64,000 nucleotides of DNA from Yamagishiella unicocca (lineage: Eukaryota > Chlorophyta > Chlorophyceae > Chlamydomonadales > Volvocaceae), in assembly GCA_003116995.1 (NCBI GenBank), contig BDSL01000006.1, positions 744,001 to 808,000 on the forward strand. Reading direction: 5' to 3'. Shown here piece by piece: positions 47,146 to 59,400 of the stretch. Made by a program: the position numbers and the translations under genes. The first letter of the stretch is position 1, and each line of letters opens with the position of its first letter. The notes under the pieces are model-generated. The model did not search any database and had not been told where the DNA came from. It saw only the letters and a program-made list of their open reading frames with translations.

Positions 47146-48118
47146 TCATGCATTGTAAAAGCGCAGACTTGCCTTGATCCAGGCAGCAAGCTGGGGTGCC
47201 AGAAATGGCGTTTCCTGCTTTAGGTCGTCTACGGCGTAGGGTGTCTGGCTAGTACCCGGCTGCTGGCCTGGCTGCAGCAGGGCCGCCACCGCGCCATGAA
47301 GGTTTACCGTTGGGTTGGCCACAATGCAGCTGGCGGCGCGGAGGCAGAAATCAACCCTCCTCTGGATCGGCACGTACAACGCAGCATACGCTTGCGATGG
47401 GTTCAAGAGCCGAAACCTGGAGTTACAAACACCATTGGGCAGAGTGCCTAGTTATGAAAGTTGGAGTTGGTATTATCACACGCATAAAGGGGGGGAGAGT
47501 ACGTAACGTTACTGCACGATTTAGCGTTGGGAAGGTTGTGTACGCTGGGACTTCACTCTTGCCGTCGACCGGATTAACTTACCAGGCCTTGTCCGTGCAT
47601 ATCCACACGCCTGGGCTGGCACCATACTGGATGACCCAGTCAATAACTGGCTGTGTTTGTAGGGCGATAAATTTCTGGTTGCCTGCGCGGGAGGTGCGGA
47701 AGAAGTTCGGACGACCCGCCGGAAGCGCGAAGGCGCTTTCACGCGCGCAAAAGCACTTACCGGTGTTAGGTTGGCCATCAACCGGAGGTACAAGACCGAC
47801 GGCAACGACGGTACCCGGCGGCAGCGTGTGCAACGCGTCAAGGCTTACGGCCGCGTTCCCAGCGCTAGCGTTCAGGATGGAGAACTCATTGAGCGTGCGC
47901 AGTGGTACATCAGGAGTATCTGCATATTTTGGTGGGCCGGGAGGGTGGACTGGCGGTTCGGGCAACGGTCTGCGGCGGGTCAAAATCAGCCAGTCCACCA
48001 CACCCTGACGGGAGCCCCAGTTATCCGTCCCGCGTCCCCTAAAGCGACATGCTGTGTTATCTAGAATTGAATTTAAGTTAAGCCGCAGCGGTCTTCTCAC
48101 CGTCCGGCTGCTGGACAT
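47146..48118 (-). CDS. Small protein with a DNMT1-RFD-like domain
   Basis: Three exons join in phase: 48118-47761, 47682-47583 and 47416-47146 (242 residues). The domain runs from LRTLNEFSILNASAGNAAVS through GTVVAVGLVPPVDG, then QPVIDWVIQYG, GVWICTDKAWFRLLNPSQAY and a helical tail. The order and spacing (LxxFxI, then I-x-W-x-I, then VWI-x-T-x-x-A-W/Y-x-L-x-x-PS-x-x-Y) resemble the replication-foci-targeting domain of DNMT1/MET1 DNA methyltransferases. No methyltransferase, BAH or CXXC motif is present, so the protein is RFD only. The ATG at 48118 fits, but upstream exons cannot be excluded. It lies 349 bases upstream of the DDT/ARID gene on the same strand. Assignment rests on motif memory. 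Confidence 0.5.
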
Positions 48119-48627
48119 CCTCTTGTGTTGACATCTCTCTTGTCCAGCCACACGCAAGCTCAGCCAATCACCAGTCGTATCAATTATGCTGCCTGCCACA
48201 AACGTCACAAGGTACCTGCTGAACCGGTGGAACGCTCCATTCGCAGCCAGCCGGCCTCTGCAGCTGCCTCCAAGCTTCGCAGGGAACGTTGGGCAACCTC
48301 GCACCAAGGCCGAATTCTGGGGGACTGACGAACACGGTTCTACTAACGCAGTACGGAGGGATCGTGGGCGCGCTCGCGGCAAATTTTGGCCTGTGCTCTA
48401 GCAAAGCCAGCTTATAGCATGGACGCAAAACCTAATGATCAACAGCGATCCAAGGAGCGCTGAATCAAACCTAGCAGGTACAGTCGGCCTCAGACGTGGA
48501 GTCTGAAGCAGCGTTTGGCGTACGGCGCGTACGACGTTCCTGGGCGGTCTGCTTCTGAAGAGAACCACCGCTCAGCCTGTCCACGATTGCCAGTCAATAG
48601 TTGCTATTAACTGGAACGTTGCCTGAG
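48119..48627. other. Divergent spacer between the RFD-like gene and TIC40
   Basis: 509 bases that must contain both promoters. A minus-strand frame here is open, but I see no recognisable protein in it. Confidence 0.5.
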
Positions 48628-51600
48628 ATGTTGTGCTCACGAACGGCGGTCCCTCGGGGAATTGGGCGAGTGAGCCCTCTGGCTCCTCGCCCAGCCTCGA
48701 TCTTAAGGGTCAAGTGCCAGGTTGCACCAGGTTAGAAGCTATGTGGTCTTACAGAATTGAGCCTGGACCGTCCGCACGCATCGGCGCCGCACACGCGCGT
48801 GGGCACAACCGGCAGCGAGGCGCCGCTGACAGGTTCGTGCATGTGATTCGCAGGCGGTGATCAACAGCCTGCTGTCGCGCCGGCCGCCGAAGCAACCGCG
48901 CCGCCCGCAGCCGTGCCGGTCGCACCCATTCCAGAGACTACTGCGACGTACATGATGCCGCCTAACCCAGTTTATTACCAGGTGTGAAAAATATGGTTTG
49001 GATTCAGTGGACAGATCTGCGGCGCACATAATCGATGTGGCACTCGCGTTCGGGTGTCCGACGATGCTTCTCCTTCTGCAGGGTATGCCTGCTCAGCGCC
49101 AGGAGTACTACATGGCCGCGCCGCCATCTGCTTATTATCCCCCACCGCCAGCTCCCTATAAGGAGGAGGCTCCATCGTCGGGCGCACCCTGGTGGATTTG
49201 GCTTGGCGCTGGTGTGATTCTGGGGCAAATCCTGGCCAAGGTCCGTGGGAGGTGTCTGCAAAAGTTTGCCAGTCGAGCATGTGATGTATCTTTACCTACC
49301 TGCACAGGTCCAGGAGTTTATGAAGAACCCGAAGACGCCGCAGCAAATGATGATGGAGATGGCTATGAAGCAGATGTCGGGCGCCATGGGTGCCACGCCA
49401 GGCGCGGGAGCCGGGTAAGCTATGCAGGAAGATGTAGCGTGGGCGGTTGCGCAGTCTGGAAATCATCCATCTGCCTTCGCATAGTCCCATTGGATAGCGA
49501 ACCTCCTGGCCCCCACGCGCAACCGCCTATTCCCCCCCCTTCGCGTGGCCCTCTCTTTCGCGATAGGATGCCGCCATTCGGTGGAGCTGCCAGCCCCTTC
49601 GGCGGTCCTGCTGCTGGAGCCGGAAACCCCTTTGCTAACTTTGCTGCAGCGGCCGCTGCGGCGCCAGCCGCCACAGTCGACACGACCGCCTCGGCGGTGC
49701 AGAGCAGCTCCTTTACTTCCGCTCCTGCCAGCAGCAGCGCTAGCAGCGATGGGCGCAAAGGCGAGAAGTTTGCATCGCGGTTGTCCAGCGAGGGCCGTGA
49801 GCCTCGGAAGGTGGAGGTCCCTACCGGCAAGCCGCTGGATGTTGTGGTGAGCGCTATGCACGGAGCTGGAGGGCTGGGAAGCCTAGGGCTGTGGGGCAGA
49901 CGCCGGGATCCCACTGTCACGGAGTCCGTAACTCGGCTTGCGGTCCGGCTGCGGTCCGGCTTGATGTGTCTGTGCCGAGGCAGGATAGGGTGGAAATATG
50001 GAAAACCAGCAAGGGAAGGTGATGGCTAGTGAGGTGCCGCTGGTAGTAAGGGTTTGCACTTGAAGGGAGGCTCTCCGTTGGCCAGATGAGATGACGGCCA
50101 CAAAACATATCATGATTTCGGTTCCAGGGGCTACTGAGGGAACGCCGTCGCACAGACAGGCCGAACGCAGGCTCCCAAACGTGTGCCTGGCGGCTTCGGT
50201 GGCGAACGACAGGCATGGGTCGGCTGCTTGCGCATCATCGAGCACTACCCTCACCGAAGGCATGCCAGGCGCCGCACACTGCACGATTCGGCTCTTTGGC
50301 GACTGGCCATGGTCCTGGGACAATTGGCTCCCACGATTCGGGTCGCTCGTCACCCATGCGCATCCTACCTGTCACGCACCGACCTTGCATCCCCCCCGCT
50401 CCGAAACCCTCGTCAGGACCCGGTGGTCAAGGAGCCGTCTTCTAGCAGCTCCGGCGCCAGCAGCACCGCAAACTCATTTTCGTCGTCGTTTTTCGCGGAC
50501 GTGGATGCGGAGGCCACGACTGCTAGCTCCAGCGGGCCCAGCAGCAGTGGTGCTGATGCAGGTAGGTCTGGGATAGGTTGGTGGACTTGCTGAGAGCGAG
50601 TTGTCGGTAGGGATAATTGGTGTCGCTGGACCTGAGAAAGGGCGTGGGGGTACGAACATGACAGCCTCCTGGCCACCCATAGTTTCTGTCAGATCTGGCG
50701 ACAGGTATGGGGTACGAGTTGCGCCGGGTTGGAAAACTTGGGTGCGTACCACGGCTGTGGTCCTCCAAACCCAAGGATGCATCCAAAGCACTCGTGTACA
50801 GCTGTGTATACATGAATTAAAGCGTAATCCGCTTCGGCAAACTAACGGGAAAATCACTTGCTGCACGAATGTACAAGCCGAGTGCTGAAATCGGCCTAGA
50901 AGTTCGCGTTTTGGTGAGATCCGTTCCTGGAATGAATGCGCCATTGGGCTTGGTCGTGGCAGTGGTCACTCCTCGCGTGGACTTAGATACCCAAACGCAG
51001 TTCTGTGTACCAGCACAGCGATGTGTCGCAGCGCATGTGTACCAGCAAGGCACAGCGTAGGGCCAGACGACAGGTTTATTGACCTCGCATGCCAGCATGT
51101 TATGGCAACCCAGACGTACGACACGTGATGACCCAACTTTACCTCACCTTCCGTGTTATGACAGCGCGATTCGTAAGTGCGCGTTATCGATTGGCTTGGC
51201 AAGGTGGACGGGACGCAGTACCCTGTGTCGGTGACAACGGGACATGGCTCTGGTCACATTTAACGCCGAACGAAAGGCAGCCGGGGCTTAGGACTGGAAG
51301 TCTACATGTGTGCTTTACTGGGTCGGCACGTCGGCGTCTGCCTTCCGGGCAAGCACGTCGCGCCCGCCCGTCCTGGTTTCGTCGCCAGCACACCAGCGCT
51401 CGAGCGCTGCCGACGCGGCCATCGTGGCGAAAGTCTTGAAAAACACCCCGCGCCGCTCCCCGCCTCCTTCCTGGTGGTACCAGTTACAGCCGGAGAGGAC
51501 GACCCGCATGTGACTCGGCCAGACGCCCAAAACCCTATGCAGGTGGCGACACTGCGGTCATGTCGGACATGATGGAGAGCATGTTGCGCAACCCAGAGAT

Positions 51601-52455
51601 GCAGAAGATGCTCTACCCGTACCTGCCGGAGCCCATGCGCAACCCACAGTCGATCGAGTGGATGCTGTCTAACCCTGAGGTCAAAAAGCAGATGGAGCAG
51701 ATGTTCGCGCAACAGGTACATACACTACTACGGTGAACACGTGCTGCATGTTGCGGGCCGGATGGGTTGCGGAAGAAGCTTGCATATCCTGTTTTGGTGC
51801 TGACGGTGGCCTGAGATGTTTCGTCGGTGCGTGATGTGACGTGGTGCTGCAGAACGTCATGTCGCCCCAGATGATGGACATGATGAAGAACATGGACTTC
51901 AACCAGGACAAGGTCAACAAGCAGTTTGCGGAGCTGGGACTCAAGCCCGAGGACGTGATCTCGAAGGTCATGTCTAACCCGGACCTGGCCGCCGGCTTCT
52001 CCAACCCCAAGGTCCAGGCCGCTATTATCGACATTTCGTCCAACCCCATGAATATCATGAAGTACCAGACGGACCCCGAAATCATGAAGGTGCGCTCGCG
52101 CAGCTGATCATAAAGCAGTGATGTGAGGGGGCGAAAATGATAGGATGCAGGAGGAAAGCGGGAACACATGGCTTGATGGCGTGGTATCAGCACAGACGTA
52201 AACTCGTGAAAAGTCAGAAAAGGGCATGCAAAATTGTATATACGTGCAAGAGTGCAAGTGATGGTGCAACACTGTTAGAGCCAACCTAAGCGGACGTTGT
52301 GGGTTTGTATATCCCGCAGGGTACATGGGGTCCGTGGTCCTTCGATTGCCCTGATGGTAATTGTTGCATCCTAAACATAACATGTGCATGTTACCCTCCC
52401 GCAGGTGCTGGAGAAGGTGACTGAGATCTTCCAGCCTCAGATGAACCAGAAGTAA
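48628..52455 (+). CDS. TIC40: TIC40, chloroplast inner-envelope import co-chaperone
   Basis: Nine exons join in phase: 48628-48730, 48854-48981, 49082-49240, 49308-49414, 49567-49846, 50417-50561, 51543-51715, 51853-52089 and 52405-52455 (460 residues, close to the plant length). A transit peptide (MLCSRTAVPRGIGRVSPLAP, with a likely processing site near VKCQ) is followed by a Pro/Ala-rich stretch. One membrane helix (WWIWLGAGVILGQILAK, about 111-128) leads into a Met-rich helix QEFMKNPKTPQQMMMEMAMK. After a Ser/Ala-rich spacer come two STI1/NP-type modules: MLRNPEMQKMLYPYLPEPMR, and LKPEDVISKVMSNPDLAAGF with NPMNIMKYQTDPEIMK. TIC40 couples precursors leaving the TIC channel to the stromal Hsp93 motor. 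The C-terminus (EKVTEIFQPQMNQK) differs from the plant FPGVTG ending. Confidence 0.92.
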
Positions 52456-53788
52456 ATACGAGGCCCTCTAAAGAACACTGTCTGAGGCGTTTGGAACGTT
52501 GAGACTGCAAGAAGTCGGCTCCACTCGTGTCGTGGCTGTGCAGGGCGGGGGTGGTATGATTGTAGATGTTGACGATTGCGGGCGTTATCGGTCGGGGGTT
52601 CGGGGTACGAACTGAGTTAGGGCAGCAATACTGTTTCATGTGACATGATGGCCTTCCCGAAAAGATGTGGATTTGCATGTGCTGCCGCATGAATTTCGAC
52701 CCAGGTGCAGCCAGGAGTTATTTCATACGGTGCCTTAATCCATGACTTGATGGCTTCGTACATGTTTGAAGACGTCGCAGCGTGCCGACACTGAACGTCG
52801 TGTCCTTACACCGCCGAGTGGCATGAAACATAAATCTACAGTTCCTTGCATTTGGAATGACGCCCAAGCGGAATGAAGGGTACACTCGCGTGAAATCCGA
52901 ACTGGAGACAATGATATGTTACATCATGAGCGCAACTCGTAGTCGTTGTGCAACATAAGCGCCGGTGAAGGCGGGTAAGCCAGTCAACGGGTCAGTTCTT
53001 TGAGCTAGGAACAGCACCAGGCCCTACGTACGAATGGAGGCCATGTCTACGTGCGTCGTAAAACACAGCCAGCCGCCAAACAACGCATTTCGAAGCAGCA
53101 CGCCCCTTCTGGCACAGACCCAATGAATAAATTGCAGGCGAGGAGTGGCTGCCAGAACGTCCAATAATGAAATACGGGACACTGCGGTCAGGGTCCCAAC
53201 AGCTGAAGAGCACGGAGCGCACCACAGACAACACAGTGTGACACGTAACGTAGATTGAGACGGAATGTTTTGTACAACACGCCACAAGCAAAACACGTAA
53301 TAGACAAACAAACACCACGTTTTCACAAGAAAGTAGTCACCCGCATTCCCGTCCACTTGACCCAGCGTATAGACGTTCTTCTTCACTGAACACATCTCTT
53401 CTCTCGCACACAAGCTTAACGCGGAGTGGGCACGCTGCCTACCCTCCCAGGAATTATAATACCGGTAAACAGGAGCGTGACAGGTACATGTGCAAATGAC
53501 GCACACAACTGGCTAGTTCCACCGCAACTGAGCGAAGCCATTACGTTTTTAAGACAGCAATAGCTGACTTTGCGGTTCTAGGGCCGCGAAACCCCTTGCC
53601 CGCTATCGGCCACCTGCCAATACCACATGCACCATCCAGCAACTCGCAGGAGGCCAACAGAGCCGCAATTCTTGTCGTCACTGGGCTATCAATAACGCGT
53701 TCTCAACGCACGGACCTCACTACGCAAGGCAAGCCCATAGCAAACGTCAAGCCGGGGACAGGTTCCCAGCATGTTGCGCCCACAGATA
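52456..53788. other. Convergent 3' flanks of TIC40 and the EamA transporter
   Basis: About 1.3 kb of AT-richer spacer without a supported gene. One TACCGGTA lies at 53460-53467. Confidence 0.5.
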
Positions 53789-56023
53789 CTACTGCTGGCT
53801 TGCCTGCTGCTCCTGAGCCGCCTGCGGCGTGGTTGGCCGGTGATTGATACACCAGACGGCCGACAGCGTCACGGCCCCTCCGATGAGCTGCATGGGGCTC
53901 AGCACCTCACCCAGCGCCATGTAACCCGCTGCCGACGCGAACACGGGCGTCAGGAAGGTCAGGCTGCTGAGCGAGGTGAGGGACCCGTGGCTGGCGTTCC
54001 AGAAGAAAATCCCGTACGACAGCGCGCCGCCCATGACAGAAACATACGACATGGCGAGGGCATCCTCGAGCGTGAGCTGCGACATCTGCCCCGCCAGAGA
54101 CGCCAATGGAGCTGCTCCTGGGTCCCCGGCCGCGGCGGCGGCAACCGCGAGCACTGCCCCACCGATAATCATGTGCCAGCCGGTGGCCATGATCGGGTCG
54201 CAGTGCCGCGTCACATATCGGACCATCACCGTCCCCACCTGTGGGCCGACGGACAATGGGGAAACGGTCAAGCAAGTACAAAATCCTTACGCTCAGAGCA
54301 CGCCTGGTCAAAGACGCCGCGTAGCACCGATGTGTAAATCGCGCAGTACGTGGGCAAGGCCTTTGATCATGGCTCAGCGCTGTGACTTTAACCCTGATAA
54401 CACTCACCGCCATGCTCTGTGCCGCCAACAGCATCCAGAACTCCCCGCTGTTCATCAGACCGCCGCTGCCGGCGATGCTGGGCAGCTCCGGATGCCATGC
54501 GCCGCTGAGCAGGAGCTGGGCGGTGTCCACTAGGTTCTCCCCCGGGACCTCCAGCAGCATCAACCCAGCAACGCCCAGGAACAGCCCCAAGACGCCCACG
54601 CCGCTCAGCCGCTCGCCGAAGAGCATTGCCGCTAGCAACGCCACGGATAGCGGCTGTGAGTCGATGATAACGCTGCCCAAGCCAGCGCTCGTCTTCGCCA
54701 AACCCTCCGCCAGAAAGCCCTGAGGAGGCGCGAGGGGGAGAGAGTCGGTGATGGGAGGATGAGGCTACACTGCCGTGTTCAGTCCATGGATGGGCGGAGA
54801 TTGCATTAAACAACGAACTCCTCGACCGTCTTTGAGCTTTAGAGATGCGGCTTCTGTGTTATTTGCAGAGGAGCCTGAACCGCAGGTTTCCGCAGACCGG
54901 CGCAGCATGGTCGACACAGCTCGTTGGTCCCCCCTGGATCGAAGCATGGCACATCAGGTGCACGCACACACACACATACCTGGAAGGCTGCGGCATCCAC
55001 CATTGCGAAAGCGAGCACCCATCCCCAAGCCTTCAGCGTGGCTGGCTGTGCGCGGCCAGTGGAGACTGCCCACGCCACCAGCACCACGCCGGCTGGCAGC
55101 AGGCGAAGCGCCCCCAGTAGAAGTGGCGTAGTATGAGGCACGACGCTCTGCAAGAAGGTCACGTGAAGAAAGATAACGTACCACACGAACACTGCATATG
55201 ATGCGTGCCTGGTTTGGTTTGTCGTCAGGATTTCATTGTCCCGCTCCCCGGAAGTCGGAGAATATTACACGATAGAGTAGTGTATAAGGACTACGCCAAC
55301 TACAGATGATGTGGCACATGCAACTGACGGGCGCCGGAATGACCGTCAGCATTTACGGCGGTTGGCACAACGGCGGCAAAGCACTGTTCCCGTGACGTTA
55401 ATAAGTGCATGGTACCATGTGCTGGTCGAGGTGGACCGCGTCATGCAACGTGGACGCGGTAATAGCATTATCGCGTGGACGGTGACGACAAGGCAGCACC
55501 ACTCGTTCTACAAGCGCACCTTCATGGCCACCATTGACGTTCCCCAGAAAAAGAAGGGTGATATCAATATTCCTGTCTTCAGCATCGTGGTTAGAAGCCC
55601 GTTTCCAGCAACACTGTCGGCGGACGCAGAAGCCAAGCTGGTTGATGCAGAGGCCTCGTCGGTATCAGGTACATCCTCAATCATGCACATTACACTGTCT
55701 AAGCCTGACAGAGTGCACTGAATTTCCTGGTGCGTGCCGTGTTGAGGTCCGCCCTCCGTCGGGACCATAGATGGGGTGTTCCAGACTTGGGGCCCGTGCT
55801 GGAGGAGAATGTCGGCTGCTTGCGCGACACTGACCACGTCGTCAGGAGAAGCTTTAAGGCATCCGAACATCCTTCGCGAGCCAGGGGCCAGGAGTGGCGC
55901 ACAGTGCTGTCGGCATGGAAAAGACCGGCGGACGGTTCTGTCACCACAACATACATCGCTGCCACGGCATATCTGCAAGGCGGACATCGCGAACCGCAAT
56001 TGCTTCCCGCTGCCAATTGGCAA
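53789..56023 (-). CDS. EamA/DMT-family membrane transporter, plastid type
   Basis: Four exons join in phase: 56023-55520, 55147-54980, 54719-54408 and 54238-53789 (477 residues). After about 145 residues of presequence and low-complexity sequence come ten predicted membrane segments. The conserved blocks are SPFFFWGTSMVAMK, TPLLLGALRLLPAG, FLAEGLAKTSAGLGSVIIDS, MLLAAQSMAVGTVMVRYV, DPIMATGWHMIIGG and LTSLSSLTFLTPVFASAAGY. The same blocks occur in the plant plastid protein encoded by Arabidopsis At3g02690 and in cyanobacterial DMT proteins. The substrate is unknown. In the N-terminus either Met at 56023 or the one 12 codons later (55987) could start translation. Confidence 0.88.
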
Positions 56024-56491
56024 GCTTTGGGGCTGAAGTCGCAGGCGTTTATTAAGAGGCTGCTGTCAATATAGTAGAAACGGATACGCAATCAAAGCAG
56101 GTATATTTGGCTGGGCGATAAATGTGGCTCAGGCTCTGGCGCGTACATTGTCGACGGACCAATGACTGACAGAGGACTCCAGTTCCACGCTTTAAGGGAC
56201 CTGCGACAGCTGCCGACGAGGAACGCATTACCCGGTACCCATTTTGCAACCATTACCTTTACTTATGACTTGCTTTACTGTTCACGCGGCTGACAAGGAA
56301 GATAACCGAATGCATTACAACGGGTAATTGGCATCGCGGCTTGCGACGCCTCTCTCCAAAGCGCCCGACAGCACAGCGCTGTGCTGTGACTAGAAGGCAG
56401 ATGGAGACGCGCATACAATCGGTTCATCAGCCCGGTACGCCTGCCTGTTTGCGGCACGGTTGACTGCTGCACCGGTTGCAGAAATTGCGCA
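56024..56491. other. Divergent spacer between the EamA transporter and the long disordered protein
   Basis: 468 bases that should hold both promoters. No coding frame is convincing. Confidence 0.5.
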
Positions 56492-59400
56492 ATGATAGCT
56501 GCACGCCATGCTCCAACAGGTGATTCGGCATTCGACAGGAAAACGTTTCCGGCGCCAACGCGAGCCCCCGTGCTTGCTCGATGGCCAGACACGACGCATG
56601 TGTCTGGCGTCCAGCTGCAGGGGTCGTCGCCCCTGGTGTCTCCGCAGCGGAGGCCGATGCAGGACTGGCGTGCAGCGCTTTCTGCTGCTCAGGCCGCTCG
56701 ATTCGGCCGCGAGCAGCGGGTGGCGCTGCAGGCTTTGCAGCCACGTGCGGTGACGGAGGAGCTTCAGCCCCGCCATGACCAATACCCCTCACGCCAGCAG
56801 CTCTTCACCAGCGGGAACAGTCCGGCGAAGCCTTGGTCCCCAACAACAGCCCGCCCACGCTTGCCCCATAACCTTACTCGCACAGAGACGGCCGACATAG
56901 GCCCGCAGGGTCTGGCCTCCGATGGCATGGGTGCAGTGGCAGCGACTGGAACGGCGCTGTACGCAGCGTTAACGGTGCCATCGTGTACCTCCGTTCCCGA
57001 CACCGTGATTGCAGCTGATTCTCTGAAGCAGCAGCCGTGGACTCCACCGGGACCAGATATCGTGCATGAGGAAAAAGAGGTTTACAAACCTGCCGCGGCA
57101 GTTGCGCTTAGCGGCCGTGCAGATGCCGCTCGTGCCGCATCAGCCTCGGCAGCGACCAAAATGTTGGAGCAAGCGCCACAAGCCGCTTCTGCAGAGGCAG
57201 GCATATGGCAAGCGACCCAGTTCAATGCGACGTTGGTGCCACCCTTCGCCGCTGTGGGGTTATTCTTTGTTGGTTCCCCAGTGGCTCTGGCTCAAGGGCC
57301 TGAATCGGCACCGGCGAACGCAGGCGGCGAGAGCGGGAAGCTGCAGCGCCTGGGCGGTACGTAAGGGAACATGGGACCAGGTCCTCACCAGAATATAATC
57401 CTGCACGTGGGCCGAATGGCACCCTCACTGCAGCATGGGGTGTTGCTCTGGAAGCCCGACGTAGACACGAATGGATGACTCTACTGCGGGCAGGGGACCG
57501 CCCGTCTGGAGAGGGAAATGCCGACAGCCCCCTGTGCTGTCCCCCCTGCAGAGCGCACCCGAGGGGCGTCATACGCGATGGCGTCCGCCAACACAGCTGA
57601 CAGCGGCGACAGCAGCAGTGACGGCAGCAGTGGCAGCCCAGACAGCAGCAACCACAGCCGCAGCAGCCACACCGTTCCCGGTGATTGGCATCGCGACAAC
57701 GGACACGGCGTTGCGGGGGCAGACCCACTCCCGGTACCGGTCATGATGAAAGATGCTAGCCCTCAAACCGGGCCCAGCATCAGTGGCGACCCAGCGGACA
57801 GGCGGAACCGCTCGCAGCGCCGGCGTCGCTCCTACAGCGTCGTGTACGTACGGGACATGCAGCCAGGGCCAACAGATCCCGCTGCCGTCGCATCCACAGC
57901 TGGCGTTGCTGGTGCTGGCGTCAGCGCCTCGGCCGCGAACAGCAGCGAAGGGGATTGCTCGCGCCGCTCCCTTGACCACGCCCATTATGCGGAGGCGACC
58001 AGTCTGCGGTCCTTGCCGCGGGATGGAGACGCGTCCAGTCAAGTGGCGGGGGCGGCCGCCCTGGAGGCCGGGGAGCAGGCAGGCGAGGGCCTCGCCCACG
58101 GGCAGCACAGCTGGGATCGGGCCGGGTCATCCGCCGACACGCGCAGCGAGAACGTAGAAGAAACCACAACGCCGCTACAAGCTCTTGTCACCAACCCGTA
58201 CGGTGCATCACCCACACACAGCCTACATGCAACTACAGTGGGCGTGCGTGCTGCTTCGCACGGGAAGATTCCTCGTGTATCGGAGCGTCGGACTGCGCTC
58301 CCTGCAGCCCTTGCACCGGCGACCGCGGACCAAGCCCAGGTGCAAACCGTGCCCGCTGGGCCTCGTGGGGGTTCGAGAGGCTCGCCCGTTGCTGATGCCG
58401 GCGAGCCCCAAGCATCTCAAGCTGCGGCAATGTGGGCAGCGAATCAAGGTCCAGCAGGCAGTGGGGCGCCATTGCCGGGGCCGGGAGGGCCGCTGACCAC
58501 AGTGGCGCTTGCCGCGTGGGCCTCCGTGCCAGCGACGGAGGCGCGGCCTGCCGTGCTGCCGCCGCCGCTGACGTCATCACCCACGGGGCAGGAGGAGCTG
58601 AGGTGGCGGCGCCAGGGCCCGTGGCAGCGACACGACCCTCACCACCAAGGGCATCAAGAACTGCAGCAGCAGACGCCACGGCAGCAGCAGACGCAGTTAC
58701 CCAGTGCACAGCAATCGCCGCCTGCGAGGTTGGCGCAGCGGCAGGGCCGGGAGAAGGCCAACAGCTCGAGGCCGCAGCCGCAGCCGGAACGCCATCGGCC
58801 GAGTGCTCAGCGTGCCAGGTTGCCATCACCGCCGGGCCTGCTGTCCCCATCTCAACCCATTGACAGTGGACGCAGCCGCAGCAGAGACAGTGAGCGCGGT
58901 CATAACCGAGACCAAAATGGGCGCAAGGCAGGCCGCCATCGCCGCGGCGACAGCTTGGACGGCGGCGGCGGCCTAGGCCCCCAAGCTGCGGAGCACGGCG
59001 GGCAGGGCGGCAGCTACGTTGCAATTCCACTGGGCCACCAGCCACCAGTCTCAGACACGCCGACGAGGCCGAGTGCATCCGTGGTGCGGTCAGGGCGCGG
59101 GCGGAGGATAGGTGGCGCGGCGAGGGACGTCTTCGCCGCCGCCGGCGCTCCTCAGCGGCGTCGAGCAAGCCCCGCGCGGCATATCGCTGTGCTGTCATCA
59201 CAACGTCCACGGCGCAAGGAGCAGCGACTCGGCAGCCAGCCGAATTGTAGCCCCGGGCCTGACCCTCATCCGCATACCGCCTCGCAATCACCCCTTGCAG
59301 CCCCGGCAGCAGACAGCCCCGTTGGCACCGCGGGGCGGCCCCGGCGGCGCCGCCCCATGGCCGCCGTGGGACGGAGCCCACAGACCTCCCCTTCCGTACT

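Noticed and set aside
58233..59381. Minus-strand ORF of 382 codons
   Set aside because: Lies opposite the long exon of the disordered protein; GC-rich sequence keeps the antisense frame open, and its composition is less protein-like.
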